Source: Perilla frutescens (Eukaryota > Streptophyta > Magnoliopsida > Lamiales > Lamiaceae). From it: a stretch of DNA of 64,000 bases. The translations under genes were made by a program, and so were the position numbers. Each line of letters opens with the position of its first letter. The stretch's first letter is position 1. A model generated the notes under the pieces. It made no database searches and had not been told where the DNA came from. It was given only the letters and a program-made list of their open reading frames with translations. The DNA is taken from contig BRKX01000004.1 of NCBI GenBank assembly GCA_026008535.1, forward strand, positions 55,126,501 through 55,190,500. Direction: 5' to 3'. Shown here one piece after another: positions 11,024-23,360 of the stretch.

Positions 11024-12948
11024 ATTTAGATTATTAGATTGGAATAGAAATTATAGTAGCTCCATTGTATGTAGCTAGACCGATCGAGGTCCCCACATAA
11101 AATTATTGGTTATCATACATAAATTTTTATGTGAGCCAGTTAAAGTCCTAAATATTGATTTTATTAGTAAATCAGCTAAATATATATACATATAGAAAGT
11201 AGTTATATATTAGGACATCCAAAAAATAAAGACAAGGTTATATGAATGGGAAGGATATAGTATTTATTAGCACTCCCTCCAAAAAATAAAGAAATAATTA
11301 AGAAATTCTAAACATATCTCCCGTTTTTCTTTGTAATTATAGCCCACATTATTAATTGAATTTAAATATTATTTTATTAGACTCATATACCTTTATAGTC
11401 CCCACTACTAAAAAAAACATTACACGTATAGTCCCTTTCTCGTTCATAATTAAAAAATAAAAAAAAAGATAGTACAATATTCATATTCATTTCATGCTTG
11501 TGTATAAGAAAATTATCACAATCAGATATAAGATTAACATGATTTTCCCAACGACGAATCGAGCAAAATTTTATCGATCTCTTTACTTTGCTTATCACCG
11601 TCTTATACTTAATTACCACTTAGTAACTAACTCAAAATCTCCAAATCTGTCCCATTGAGGATGGCCTAGTGGTGGAGTTGTGTTTTTTGAGGCCAAAGAT
11701 CTCAAGTTCAACCAACCACCAACACCACTAGGTGTGAGTCTGTCACACTGGCTTGTCAAGTGTGGTTTACCTCCCTTGTGTAGGTTTACAGGCTATCAGT
11801 AGCGGTTGCGGATTACTCTTGACATTCAAAAAAAAAATCTCCAAATCTCTTGTAATTATTAGCAATTTCTAAAATTTGAAGCATCTTGTTCTGCAAAATG
11901 AATTCCATGCATAATAATGGAATTTGGATTGTGGATTTGATGGAGTTATTTTAATAACCCAAGGCAAGCCATTACAACAACGAAAATTTCAAATTCATCG
12001 ATAATATACATATATACGGAAAGTGGAAAATGAATTTGTGTCAAATAATAAATTTTGCTACAGAAGAGGGAAAAAAAAACGTTAATTCCTCAAAAAATAA
12101 GTGAGAGAGAGAGAGAGAGAGAGAGAGTGTGTTAAGGTGAGATCAAGAAAAACAAATTCCAATTTTTTCTACAAACATAAAATAATATGAAAGCAATTTT
12201 TTCTTTGTTGTTATTATTATTATTTTTATTTTTTTTTTAATTCTGAACGAAAGGGGGCTATACATTAGAGCTTTTTTGTAAAAAAAAAAAATTAAGTAGC
12301 AAAGATTATAATAGTATAAAGTCTAATTTGATTACGGTTAGTGAATCGTTGAATATACAATTCCAAAAAGGTTCTCACAATCTCACATGTAATCTTAAAT
12401 CTAATTTAAAAAGCTCATTTTTTTGTCTAGTATTTTGTTTAAATTTTAAGGTCATTTTGTTTAACGTGTGGCTATAGATAATATTGTGTGTGTGTGTGTG
12501 TTTACTAAGATACTTCGATCAATCGTGTAATTTGTAAAGTGGTGTAACTTTCAAATTTGAGTATTGATCACAAATTATGTGGTGCGTTTCAAATTGACCT
12601 GAATTTGTTCCTTTAATTTTTTATTCTTTTCTTTTTCCCCTTTTTAATTAAGAATTTTTTCTTAATTAAGACCGAAATTCTATTCCATTTGTATTCATAC
12701 TAATTAATTTACGCTTTCTGCAGCATTTTAGTGCTGTAAGCAAATCTAAAAATTATTCCTGTCTTCGATTTTATGGTATCATATCAAATTATAAAAATAT
12801 GGTATGTATTATGTTGATATTCAAAACAAGAAAATGTATAGTAAAAGGAAGATATTTAATTTCTCCTTCGGGACAACGCCATTTATGTAAATGCATTGCA
12901 CGTCACTCCCCACCACTTCCTTGTGCCATAATTCCAATTTCCAAAATT

Positions 12949-13014
<66 letters not shown>

Positions 13015-13178
13015 TTCATAAGAAAACCAATTAGCCTTATTTAATTCAATCCTATAAGTATTTCATTATATTAATAATTAATCACGGTAAATTAATAATA
13101 ACAATATCGATGTATCAAATAACATATATAAATATCATATCATAATAGCATAAAAATTGAACAAGAGATTGATAGAAA
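11024..13178 (+). other. Spacer between TBL copies 1 and 2
   Basis: AT-rich, without a convincing gene. It contains the SINE at 11649-11833, a GA microsatellite (about 12101-12127), a TG microsatellite (about 12487-12500) and a long TAA/AAT microsatellite (about 12952-13012). From about 12755 the sequence resembles the upstream regions of the other array genes, including the conserved block at 12892-12935, so the last 400 bases are the likely promoter of copy 2. Confidence 0.6.
11649..11833 (+). mobile_element. tRNA-derived SINE with target duplication
   Basis: About 185 bases. The head carries an A-box-like ATGGCCTAGTGG (11661-11672) and, about 40 bases on, a B-box-like CAAGTTCAACC (11703-11713), the layout of an internal RNA polymerase III promoter. 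The body ends ATTACTCTTGACATTC plus an A-run. The 15-base direct repeat AAAATCTCCAAATCT flanks it exactly (11634-11648 and 11834-11848). This is the standard footprint of a plant SINE mobilised by LINE machinery. The family name is not assigned. Confidence 0.88.
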
Positions 13179-15925
13179 ATGAATCCCGCAGCATGGATAG
13201 ATATACTAAAATACCTTCACCTCACCGCCATGATGATGTTAGCTTTTGCCGTTATAGCTCTATATCTATCAGGCAACACTAACAACGTTGTCAGCCCAGA
13301 AATCCTAGTATTTTTCAAACAACATGAAACAACTCTTACTAAAAACAGCATCATTCCTAGCTGCGACTTCTTTTCTGGTAGATGGGTTTACGACGACGTA
13401 TCGTACCCTCTTTACAAAGAGGGAAAGTGTGATTTGATTGGGGATGAGTTTTCCTGTGAGCTAAATGGGAGAAATAATTTAAAATATCAGAACTGGAGAT
13501 GGCAACCTCATCAATGTGATCTTCCGAGGTTGTTATAATTAACAATTGCTTCTTTTTTTAAGCAAAACTATGGGTCTTTGTTTTCTACTGGCTTAATGAT
13601 GTGTTTTGATATCTAATTTTATGTGTGAATTATTTACCTATCTTATTCTAAAGTTGGGTTTATTAAATTTTAATAAGATTATTATAGTTGTATTTAATTA
13701 AGGAAAATATTTTAGGTTCATCGTTCAAATCTCTGGCTCCATCACTGAATTTGAATGTAGTAGTGTTCTTGTTTTTCATATTTTTGGCTTATTGTTATCA
13801 AGTCCTAATTAACTTTACTAGATCAGACGTGTTACATTCCGTGTGCCATAACTTTTTTTTTTTAATTTACTTTTCAATTTTTTTAAACAAATTCTAAATA
13901 AAAAAAATTAAATTAAATTAAATAATAAAAAATTATAAATTATAAAAAAAAAATGAAAGTTGACACATGAGATGCCACATAAAATGTCACATGCGGTTTA
14001 GTGTGTGACATTATTTCTGATATCATGTGTTTCCGCAAGTTTTTTAACGAATTCATGATTTTTTTTTTTTGTGATATTAATTAGGTTTAATGGGACAACA
14101 TTATTGGAGAAATTACGAGATAAAAAACTTGTATTTGTGGGAGATTCGTTGTGTAGAAATCAATGGAGGTCCTTGCTTTGCCTAACCGAGCCATATTTTC
14201 CACCATCAACGAACAGAACTTTGTATGACGAGAGCAATTCTAGGAATCTCCACGTGAAGGTAACAGTAATACTACGCACGAGATCTTCTATTTTCTATCG
14301 TATTTCAATCTCGTTATTTTATATGTACATGAAGGATTACAACGCGACGATCGCGTTCTACTGGGCACCGTATCTGGTGGAGTCGAATTGTGATCATTTG
14401 TATGATCACAGGATAAAAAAACGTATCGTACGAATCAAGTCTATAGAGAATCATGGGCAACATTGGATTAATGCAGATGTACTTATATTCGGCTCATTTA
14501 CGTGGTGGGCTTCTGATTTGACACTCTTGTAAGATTTTTTTTTTAATTTATTTATATTAAATCGGATCGTGTATATTAATATTATGTAGAGTTATTATTA
14601 ATTTATTTATATTTATTCTCACAATTTTTTTATTTTTTTTACTACATCAATTCCACATCAGGTGGAGTCCGTTTGAAAGCCCTGATCCGGTATACAAAAA
14701 AGTGAACACGTCAGCACGTCCGTACGAAATTGCTGTAAACACTTGGTCGGATTGGTTGGAATTTCATATTGATCGAAATAAAACCAAGATTTTCTTCACT
14801 AGTGCATCACCTTATCGATCAGGGTACATATATTTAATATATATATATATATATATATTATTTTCAACATTGATAAATTTGATAATTTATTACCTGTTTT
14901 TCTTTCAACCCCATTAAATATTAAAGGGTAAATTACACTATGATATCTGCATTTTGGGCATTTTTTAAAAATATCCATTTTTTCAAAAGAAAAATAATTC
15001 AAAGTTTACATCTGATTAATTTTACACCCCGAAAATCGTATGTAATTGATTGTAATTTAATATTTCTTGATTGGATATGATTTTTTTCACGTAGCTGAGG
15101 AAATAAGAATATTAAACTACAGTCAATTACATGTGATTTTCATGCTCTAAAATTGGTTAAATATTAGATTCGTAAATTAACTTTTTTTAAAATGTAGGTA
15201 CTTTTCTATTAATTTTGAAAAAATTAATTATTTTTAAGAAGTATATAATATATAGGCATCAAAATGTAATTTATCCAATATTAAATCGATTCTATTCTCG
15301 CTCTCCGTTTGGATTTGAAGGCCCATTTCTGCTACACAAATATAATTAATTAATATTATATTAAAATTTCATTAAATTCTTTTAATTCAATTAAGAAAAT
15401 AAAAAATATAGTGAGAATCGGGAACTAGCCACTTTGAAAGAGCAAACTATTTTTCAGCTAGTGAGAAGCTTAAAAACATAGTTTTGTAAATCAAAATATC
15501 CAAACTACACCCCAATCACACATAAATAAAATGACATTTTTTAAAAATTTGTGGCTCGTAACACAACACGAGTGCTAAAATATTGCAGAGCAACGGTGTG
15601 GGGCGCGAGTGCAGCATGCTTCAACGCTACGGTGCCAATATTTGATGATACGTGTTGGCGAGAGGTTCCAATATCAACGATGAAGACTGTGGAATCAGCG
15701 ATAGAGAAGCTTGAAGAAAGAGGAGTGAAAGTTGTATATTTGAATATAACTCAATTATCATCCTACAGAGAAGATGCACATCCATCCATTTATAAGTCAC
15801 ATTGGAAAACTGCAAATCCAAAAGATATAAACCCCAACAAACTAGCCGATTGTGTGCACTGGTGTCTACCGGGAGTGCCCGATGTTTGGAATGAGATTCT
15901 TTATACCTATATTATGAAATCCTGA
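13179..15925 (+). CDS. TBL/PMR5-type polysaccharide O-acetyltransferase, array copy 2 (5 exons)
   Basis: Exons 13179-13528, 14085-14259, 14335-14528, 14662-14823 and 15589-15925; all introns GT-AG; 405 residues. Short N-terminus, one signal-anchor segment (about 10-31), then the PMR5N start at Cys62 (CDFFSGRWVYDD), the GDS motif with Ser138 (VGDSLCRNQW) and the DxxH motif Asp381/His384 (DCVHWCLPGVPDVW). Known relatives transfer acetyl groups to xylan or other wall glycans in the Golgi; the sequence is closest by eye to the ESK1/TBL3/TBL33-35 group. Odd points: the usual SPTH block is SPYR and the usual RKDGHP is REDAHP, so the exact substrate is open. Intron 4 carries a 351-base MITE. Confidence 0.9.
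14926..15276. mobile_element. Mutator-like MITE in intron 4 of TBL copy 2
   Basis: 351 bases, termini GGGTAAATTACA and TGTAATTTATCC (inverted repeats extending imperfectly over about 40 bases), flanked by the 9-base direct repeat AATATTAAA at 14917-14925 and 15277-15285. A 9-base duplication is the Mutator superfamily signature. The interior is itself a weak palindrome (ATGTAATTGATTGTAATTTA against ACTACAGTCAATTACATGTG). No coding capacity. Confidence 0.88.
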
Positions 15926-15934
15926 TTTTTATTT

Positions 15935-16215
15935 GGGTAAATCCGCTTTGACAATGTCTACATTTTGAGTTCTTTTTCAAAAATTATAAATCTAACATCT
16001 GATCAAATTTTCATCCTGAAAACCTTATGTAGTTGATTGTATTTTAAAATTGTATTTCTCTAGCCGCGTACAAGAAATGTTCGCATTCAACCAAAAATCT
16101 TAAAATACAACCAACTACTTATAATTTTTAGGCCATAAAATGGTCGGGTATTAATATTTATAGATTTTTAAGAATTCCAGGGGCATATCCGGTTGGAATC
16201 ATATAATTTATTTTT
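15935..16215. mobile_element. Degenerate MITE related to the intron-4 element
   Basis: Just 3' of TBL copy 2. Its left end GGGTAAATCC and interior (ACATCTGATCAAATTTTCAT; CTTATGTAGTTGATTGTATT; ACAACCAACTACTTATAATT) parallel 14926-15276. The right end is eroded and no clean target duplication is seen. Confidence 0.55.
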
Positions 16216-16411
16216 TTATTTTTTCAAGTAGAGGGTACTAATCTAAAAAAAATTATAAGTAATCTCCCTTCGTCATAAAAGGAAGAGAGAACATAGAAAC
16301 AGCTAGCTTCGAACCACTATAAATTATTGTCATTATATTAATTACTTCTTTTACTACTTATACTATTTGCAATTAATTTATAATCAAATATCGTAAAAAC
16401 AACTTTTGCAC

Positions 16412-17405
16412 TAGGGATGTAAACGGGGCGGGACCGGGTTGGGTATTGCTCCCCCACTCCTATACCCGCATACTAAATTGACCTCATATCCGCCCCCATT
16501 CTCGTTTAAATAGGGGCGGGTACAAGCAGGGATTACCCGACGGGGGAAGGGTACCCGAGCCGACCGTTATATATTGTTTATTTTTTAAAATTGAAAAAAT
16601 AAAAAATGAAAAATTTATATTTATTAAATATATACTTTTTTATTTTTAAAGATTGAAAAATGAAGTATTAAAGTCTTAAGGATAAATTATAATTTTAAAA
16701 TCTATATTTATTAAATATATAATTATGAATTATATTAATCAGGGCGGGTTCGGATTGGGTATCTATTCCCCCGCCCCCGCCCCGACCCCGACCCGTGTAT
16801 TAAAATTTATACCCGCTCATGTCCCATACTTAGGGCTGTAAACGAACTGAATCGAGCCGAACACCCTGATGCTCGAGTTTGGCTCGTTAAGGAATATTTA
16901 AGCTCGAGCTCGATTCGAGCTTTTTTCCTCTTGTTCAAGATCGGCTCGATAAATATTTGTCATGTTCGAATTCTGTTCGAGCTCAGTTTGTGAAATGCTT
17001 GAAAATTTACTAAACGAGTCTGAGCTCGAATGCTTGAAAAAAAGCTCGTTTAATTTAAATATTCGAGCTCGAGTTTGAAAAAATAACTTATTTTATTTAC
17101 CCGTTTGAATTATTTATAATATTCATGAACATGTTCGATTAAAGCTCGAGCTCGAATATCTTCGCGAGCTGGCCGAGCTGAATACTAATATGTTCGAACT
17201 CAGCTCGAAAATTTTATCGAGCTCGGCTCGTTTTGAAAATGAACGAATTCAAACGAGCTTTTTTCAAGTCGAACTCCGAATAGCTCGCAAGCGGCTCTGT
17301 TCATTTACAACCCTACCCATACTCGATTATTTATCCCCAAATCCGTCCCATTAGGGGGCGGGTACCCGCGGGGACCCGAATCCGCAGGTATAATTGTCAT
17401 CCCTA
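16412..17405. mobile_element. hAT-like MITE, outer member of a nested pair
   Basis: Termini TAGGGATG and CATCCCTA with GC-rich subterminal sequence (AAACGGGGCGGGACC at left, GGCGGGTACCCGCGGGGACC near the right). Flanking octamers TTTTGCAC and TTTCACAC match at 6 of 8 positions, suggesting a decayed 8-base duplication as for hAT elements. It is split by the element at 16831-17315. No coding sequence. Confidence 0.7.
16831..17315. mobile_element. hAT-like MITE, inner nested member
   Basis: 485 bases, termini TAGGGCTGTAAA and TTTACAACCCTA, with a perfect 8-base target duplication CCCATACT at 16823-16830 and 17316-17323. The interior is full of GCTCGAGCTCG-type palindromes. It interrupts the outer MITE, so it is the younger insertion. 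Related sequence occurs at about 52195-52495. Confidence 0.9.
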
Positions 17406-18087
17406 TTTCACACCAAGCTTCTAGACGAGTCTTTTCAAACTCTTAGTTGAACTTTATTGAGTCTTCTCAAACTCTTAGGCTACTGCTGAGACAAGTCGGG
17501 CCCTTAATTTAAAATCATGTTGGAAAATTGGATGTAATAAATTGAGTCGTGACTCATTCTAGTCAATATTGGTGACCAAGTTATTTAATTTTGGAGGAAT
17601 TAAATAGCATATGATTGATCTATATTTGTATTAGATAATCGTAGTATTTTTATTTTTTCAAATCCAATTTTCGGTGAGTGAAAAATTAATTGTTGAAATC
17701 GGTCATACAATTGGGCATTTATCGTGTGTGGAAAATGTGTTTAAGGCACATTTAATGATCTTACATTGAATTATTAACCTAATTAAGAAGTGCATTTAAG
17801 TATTTTAACATTTAAGTATATTATCTAAAATGTACAAGAATGTGGGCTATGAGCTCACACACACGCGACCGTGCCCGAACTATAGTCCGTTGCTAATTCC
17901 GACGACGTTAAAACACATTTTTTATAGTATTCATAATGGAACACACGTGGTGAGATAAAGGAAGTGGACTAGAACATCTCATCCACTCTTCTAATTCTCA
18001 ACAAGATGTATTTGTATTAATTAAGTAAATTTTCCTTTTTAACAAGCAGATGAAGTTAAGTAATAACAAAAAAGGGAAATTTAATAA
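17406..18087. other. Unassigned spacer left of the Helitron
   Basis: No gene seen. TGTTGGAAAATTGGATG at about 17518 looks like a Copia LTR start, and the next 350 bases could be an LTR fragment, but no matching end, primer site or duplication is visible. Short direct repeats of TCTTTTCAAACTCTTAG type lie at 17432-17480. Confidence 0.35.
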
Positions 18088-18671
18088 TCTATACTATATA
18101 TAAAAACAGAAAAAAATCCAATTGAAATTGATTTCAAATTGATTTCTCAGATTAATTAATGGCAATTTTGTAATAAAATGTTAATTTTGAGGCCAATGAA
18201 TTTCGCTGTAATATTCATTTAATTTATTATTATTATTTTTTTTGAAAATCAATTGCTGAAATTGTGGAATGTGTGCTGATGACTATATAAATATTTGGAA
18301 TTTATAATATATATATATATATATATATTTGGAGAACGTGTGTTTCACTGTTGGTTTGTTGGAGAACGTGTGTTTCACACATTTAAATTAATTACAGAAA
18401 ATTACACAATATCTATACTAAGTGAAAGTAATTAACATCTAAAAAAAAAAACAATGAATAAAATAAATAAAGAAAAATAGAAAATAAGCCCACTAACTAC
18501 AACTGTTAATCCACTTCCCACTAATTGTAAAACTGAAACATAAATGAAAATATAAAGATGTTTCGTAAATCATAATTCAGAAACTAACGCAGCCTCCATA
18601 TTTTCATTTCCTCTCAAGGCATCAAACCACTTTCAAACTTTTCAATCTGCTGTCACAAAGTTTGAAGATAA

Positions 18672-21600
18672 ATGGCTCCGGTTTTTGGAACTGTGCAGAT
18701 GCTAAAATCCGGAAGAAGTACATTCGGTATAGAACTAAGGTTGATACGATGGTATGAAAATACAAATGCATTTAGTCTGGAATGCATCTTCCATGACCGA
18801 GAAGTACGAAAAAAATATCTTAATATTGTCGATTTTTTTTGTTTATGATTTCTGAAATAAAAACTTATACGAGTTATTTTTTTCATAGGGTCGACGAATC
18901 CATGTCACAATTCCAAAGGCAAATATCGAAAAGTTTAAAAATCGGATGATTGAAGGCCATGTTTATGCTATAATCGATTTTGTTATTGGAATAAATGTCA
19001 TGAAGTACAAAACAACTGGGAGCCTTTACAAGATTATTGCATTTAAGCAAACACGAATATTTGAGGTTTATCATGATGAATTTCCACATCATTTGTATGA
19101 GATGAAGACTTTGACTGATATTGCAAATATGGAGAACATGGGAGATGCAGCGTTGTTTGGTAAGACATTTCAATATAGTCGATAAAAAATTTTGTAACAT
19201 GTATCAATGAGATTTAAAATAATTTTTTTGTTCTTCGGCAGATGTAATGGGAACAATAGTGTGTCACTATAGACCTTTTACAAGAGAGATAAATGGGAAG
19301 CCTACCAAATTGATGGATTTGGTGTTGGAAGATGTGGAGTAAGAGTTTTAAACACTATATATTTTTTTCGTTTACTTTTTAATTATTCTCTAATTATTTT
19401 TTAATTTTTGTAGTGGAAATACAATTACAGCAACACTTTGGGAAAACTATGCAGAAGAGATGATACAATTTTTGGAGACTTGCCCTGAAGCGCCAATTTC
19501 TGTTATTCTACAGTTTTGCAGACCAAATGTATACAGAGGTAAAATTTTATTTATTTTAATGTAATGCTTACTTATTTATTCTGCAGTTTTGTAGATCAGT
19601 TTTTGTAAAGTTTCTGACTACTTATATATTACAATAGGTGATGTACGAGTTTCATCTTTGTTTAACATTACAAAGATTGTACTGGATCAGAAAGTTTCAG
19701 AGATTGCAGATTTCAATTATAGGTAAAATAAAATAAAAAATTTCTGTTTGAGGTAAATAAATTTGCTTTAATGTACAACTGGAAATGTTTAAAATATTGC
19801 AGATGTTTTATTTTGTTAGAATGTTTCAGAGATAGCATTCAAAACATGTTAGATTATGGGCTTTGTTGTTATTTTGATTTGTGTATAATTATGTATTATG
19901 TATATGTATTGAAGATACATTTTTCCACAAAATATTTAAGATGTTTTCTTTTATTAGAATGTTTCAGACAGTTTTTTTTTCTGGTTTTATAGTTGTGTTT
20001 CAGAGATAGATTTTTTTTTTTAATATATAGTAAAGATTTGTTTATAAATGTATTGAACATTCATTAATATTAATTTATAAAATATTTATTGGAGGTATAT
20101 GGCCACTGGAAAAGTTAGATCAGCAACTATCTCCACTCTTACATCATCATCGTCAAGGACTATACATGAGGAAATTAGAGATGGTGATTTTGAAATGAAG
20201 ACCATATCTCAAATAATGACAGATGGAAAGGTATTTTAAATATTTTTCCATTTCATTATAAATTGTTTTATATTAAATTCATATTCACAAATAAAAAATT
20301 CTTTAACATAGATTGGCAATTTCTGGATATATGCAACCATTCTGTGCGTAGAGACTATTGGAGACTGGTCGTATTTAGCTTGCAAAAGGTGCCAGAAGAA
20401 GATTAAAACAAGTGGGACTCAATTTTTCTGTGAAAAATGTCAGTCTTTGATATTATAGGAAAACTTAGGTAAATTAAATTTATATTAAATTTCATATTTT
20501 TAAAATGTGTTCTAATTCTCATAAGTTTACATTTATAGGTATAAGCTCACTGTGAGGGTTGTAGATGATAGTGGAACAACCACATTCTTAATGTCGGACA
20601 AGGAAAGCATAGCACTAATTGGAAAAACAGCTACAGAATTAAGTGTGGTAAAATTAAAAAATTTAAATTCCTAAAATGATTATTTTAAGTAGATGGTGAT
20701 GAAATTTTTTTATAGGGTCGAAGCACTGAAGGAATTCCACCAGGGCTCGAAAAGTTGGCTAACAAAAAAGCATTATTTAATGTTAGTGTTCAAGATGGAC
20801 AGACAAGAAACTACACTGGATCTTACAGTGTAGCAAGGATTTGTACAGACAGAGAAATCATAAAAAAAATGTGTGGTGAAGATTTGCCATTTGAGGTATA
20901 AAATAAACAAACAAAATTTAATTTTTTAATAAATGCTTTTGTCTTTACTGAAAACAGTTTTTATGTGCAGGAGGAAGAATCCATTTCAATAAATGGATCA
21001 GAAATTAATGAAGAGATGGTAATTTATCTTGAAAAATGTACATTTTTTAAGAGAAAATTAAAATTATAAAATAATGATTATTTTAAATACAGATTGGTTC
21101 ATCAAGTTTCAAATCAGCTGTTCAATCAAAGAGTCGTGTTGTTATGAAGAAAACAACTAAGCAAATCATGGAAGATGGGGAGGTAAACTATAATATTATT
21201 ATATTTTTTATTCAATTAAAATAAAAATTATAATGTGAACATTTATTAACATATTGTTTATGAAATTCAGAGTGGGGAGTTTATGGTATTTGCCACCATT
21301 AATGACATTGAAGACATTATTGGCATGTCTTATCTTGCGTGCAAAATATGCCACAAGGAGCTAGATCCATATATTGAATTGAAATTTTTTTGTGAAAAAT
21401 GTCAATCATTTGACATTTGCAGCATTACAAGGTTCTTTATTATCATATATTTTGTCAATTTAATTTAATGAAAAAACTTTACATATTTACGTTTTTTTTT
21501 TTAAAATACAGATACAAATTGAATGTGGAAGTGAGTGATTCTACTGCAGTAACAACATTTCACATGTCGGATATGCGGTGCATGGAATTGCTTGGACAGA

Positions 21601-22240
21601 AATTACCAGAGGTATTTTTGTGCATATTATAAAAACTACTAAATATTTTTACATAAAATAATTTTATGTGTTTTATAGGATGAGGCACTTGAAGTACTAC
21701 CAGCTGATATTGAACGCATAGCAAACAAAAAAGGTGTCTTTACTATTATTGTCCTGCCTGGGCAGGTCAATAATTATAAAGGACCATATGGTGTTGTTAA
21801 GGTTGCGAGTGAGGACATAGTACAAAGTGAAGGTTCTGAAAAGCAGGTGGATGTTTTACTACTAAAAAATATATTAGTGTAATGTTAAACAATTACTTAC
21901 AATTGTATGCATTATGTAGGGAACATCATCAAAGTCAAACAAAGGAAAAGAGAAGGTTCATGAGTCTGCGGATGAGGTATGTTAATTTTCACATAAGATT
22001 GTATTTTATATGTTTGTACTATTTTTTATATAGAACATTATTTTTATTTATTAATTTTTTTTATGATTTCAGGATAATTCAATAAGTGATGCATTACTGA
22101 CACCAAGAAAGAAGAACAGCATCACAAGTAATGGAGTTGTACTTATGGATGATGATAATGTAAAGAGAAAACTCATTGATGAGTATTCAGCAACTACTCA
22201 AAAGAGGACTAAGAGATTGCAGAAGAAAGAGAAACAGTGA
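18672..22240 (+). pseudogene. Helitron RPA70-like protein, about 16 exons, with internal duplication and a frameshift
   Basis: Replication protein A large-subunit homologue, probably single-strand DNA binding during Helitron transposition. Exons, all GT-AG: 18672-18803, 18889-19159, 19242-19338, 19414-19538, 19638-19722, 20095-20230, 20312-20469, 20539-20647, 20716-20895, 20971-21018, 21093-21182, 21271-21431, 21512-21611, 21679-21846, 21920-21976, 22073-22240. N-terminal OB fold (RRIHVTIPK...VYAIIDFVIG), central OB fold, then a C-terminal unit with a four-Cys zinc ribbon (LACKRCQKKI...FFCEKC). That unit occurs twice: exons 6-9 and again 11-14 (LACKICHKEL...FFCEKC). In the first copy a 1-base loss near 20445 throws the frame into TAG. 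Confidence 0.82.
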
Positions 22241-23326
22241 GCTTAATTAAAAAGCTGGCAGAAGTTTTACAATGAGAACAATTGGAGTGGATTTTTTTAA
22301 TTTTATTTTTCTGCTTTATTTACAAAGACAATTATATTCATTTTGTGATGTTAGTTTTAGGACTTTGTTTATGTTTTAGATTTTCAGACATTTTGCTATG
22401 TTTAGATAATTTATTCATGTTTCCCTTTATGTTCAGTTATTCGGTTTGTAGATAGTTTATTTAATGTTAAAGATAAAACATAAATTACAGACAATTTGAA
22501 TTCTGTAAATCATAGTTTTAGAATATTAATTGACAAAATAATTTACTGAAATTTAAGTTTCACCTCTTAATGCAACTTGACTACAGTAATTAAAAAAAAC
22601 ATACCATCCAGTACATGAAAAATATGGCACTTTATAATTTTAAAAAAATAACTGCAAATAAATATTGTCACGATTTAAATATAAATTCAGAACATAAATA
22701 TGTAATTCTGCAATAAACAAGATATCAGACACCATTCATGTAATGTTTAAAGATCATCTCAAAAGAATTAAATATTAAGTCGAGAAATGCGATAGATCTA
22801 AATCACAGATTATCAACCCTTCAAGAACCCATTACGAGTAAGTGGATTTCCCAGTTCACAATCACCCGTTTGAACGGGGGCGCAGGGGGTCACACAAAGT
22901 CTAGGTTTCTATCAGGTTAAACACAGTGATTCAGACCAAAACCTCTATTCAAGAGATTTCGCAGAGATCGTTCTGAAACAGAACGGTCACAGATCACACT
23001 GATCTGGGATACGAAAGGACATAGCATAGCATATACGCATTCAAGCATACATAAAAAAATATTCAACCATACATAGAACAGATTAGTACTTATAAAATTG
23101 AAGCATATATATAAATTATGAAACATTGAACCATATAGAAAACTATCAGGAACATTAAATTAAATTAAACAACATTAACAGATTTATAATAACAGGAACA
23201 GTAAATTGAAAAAAAAATACAGAAAAAGTAATTTAAGTTAAATAACATTAACATATTTTTTAATAAAGTTAACAAATGTGTAGCACATATAAACACACAT
23301 ATATATAGACATTTTTATATAGATAA

Positions 23327-23360
<34 letters not shown>

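Noticed and set aside
17518..17880. Possible Copia LTR beginning TGTTGGAAAATTGG
   Set aside because: Only the start resembles an LTR; no matching end, primer site or target duplication was found.
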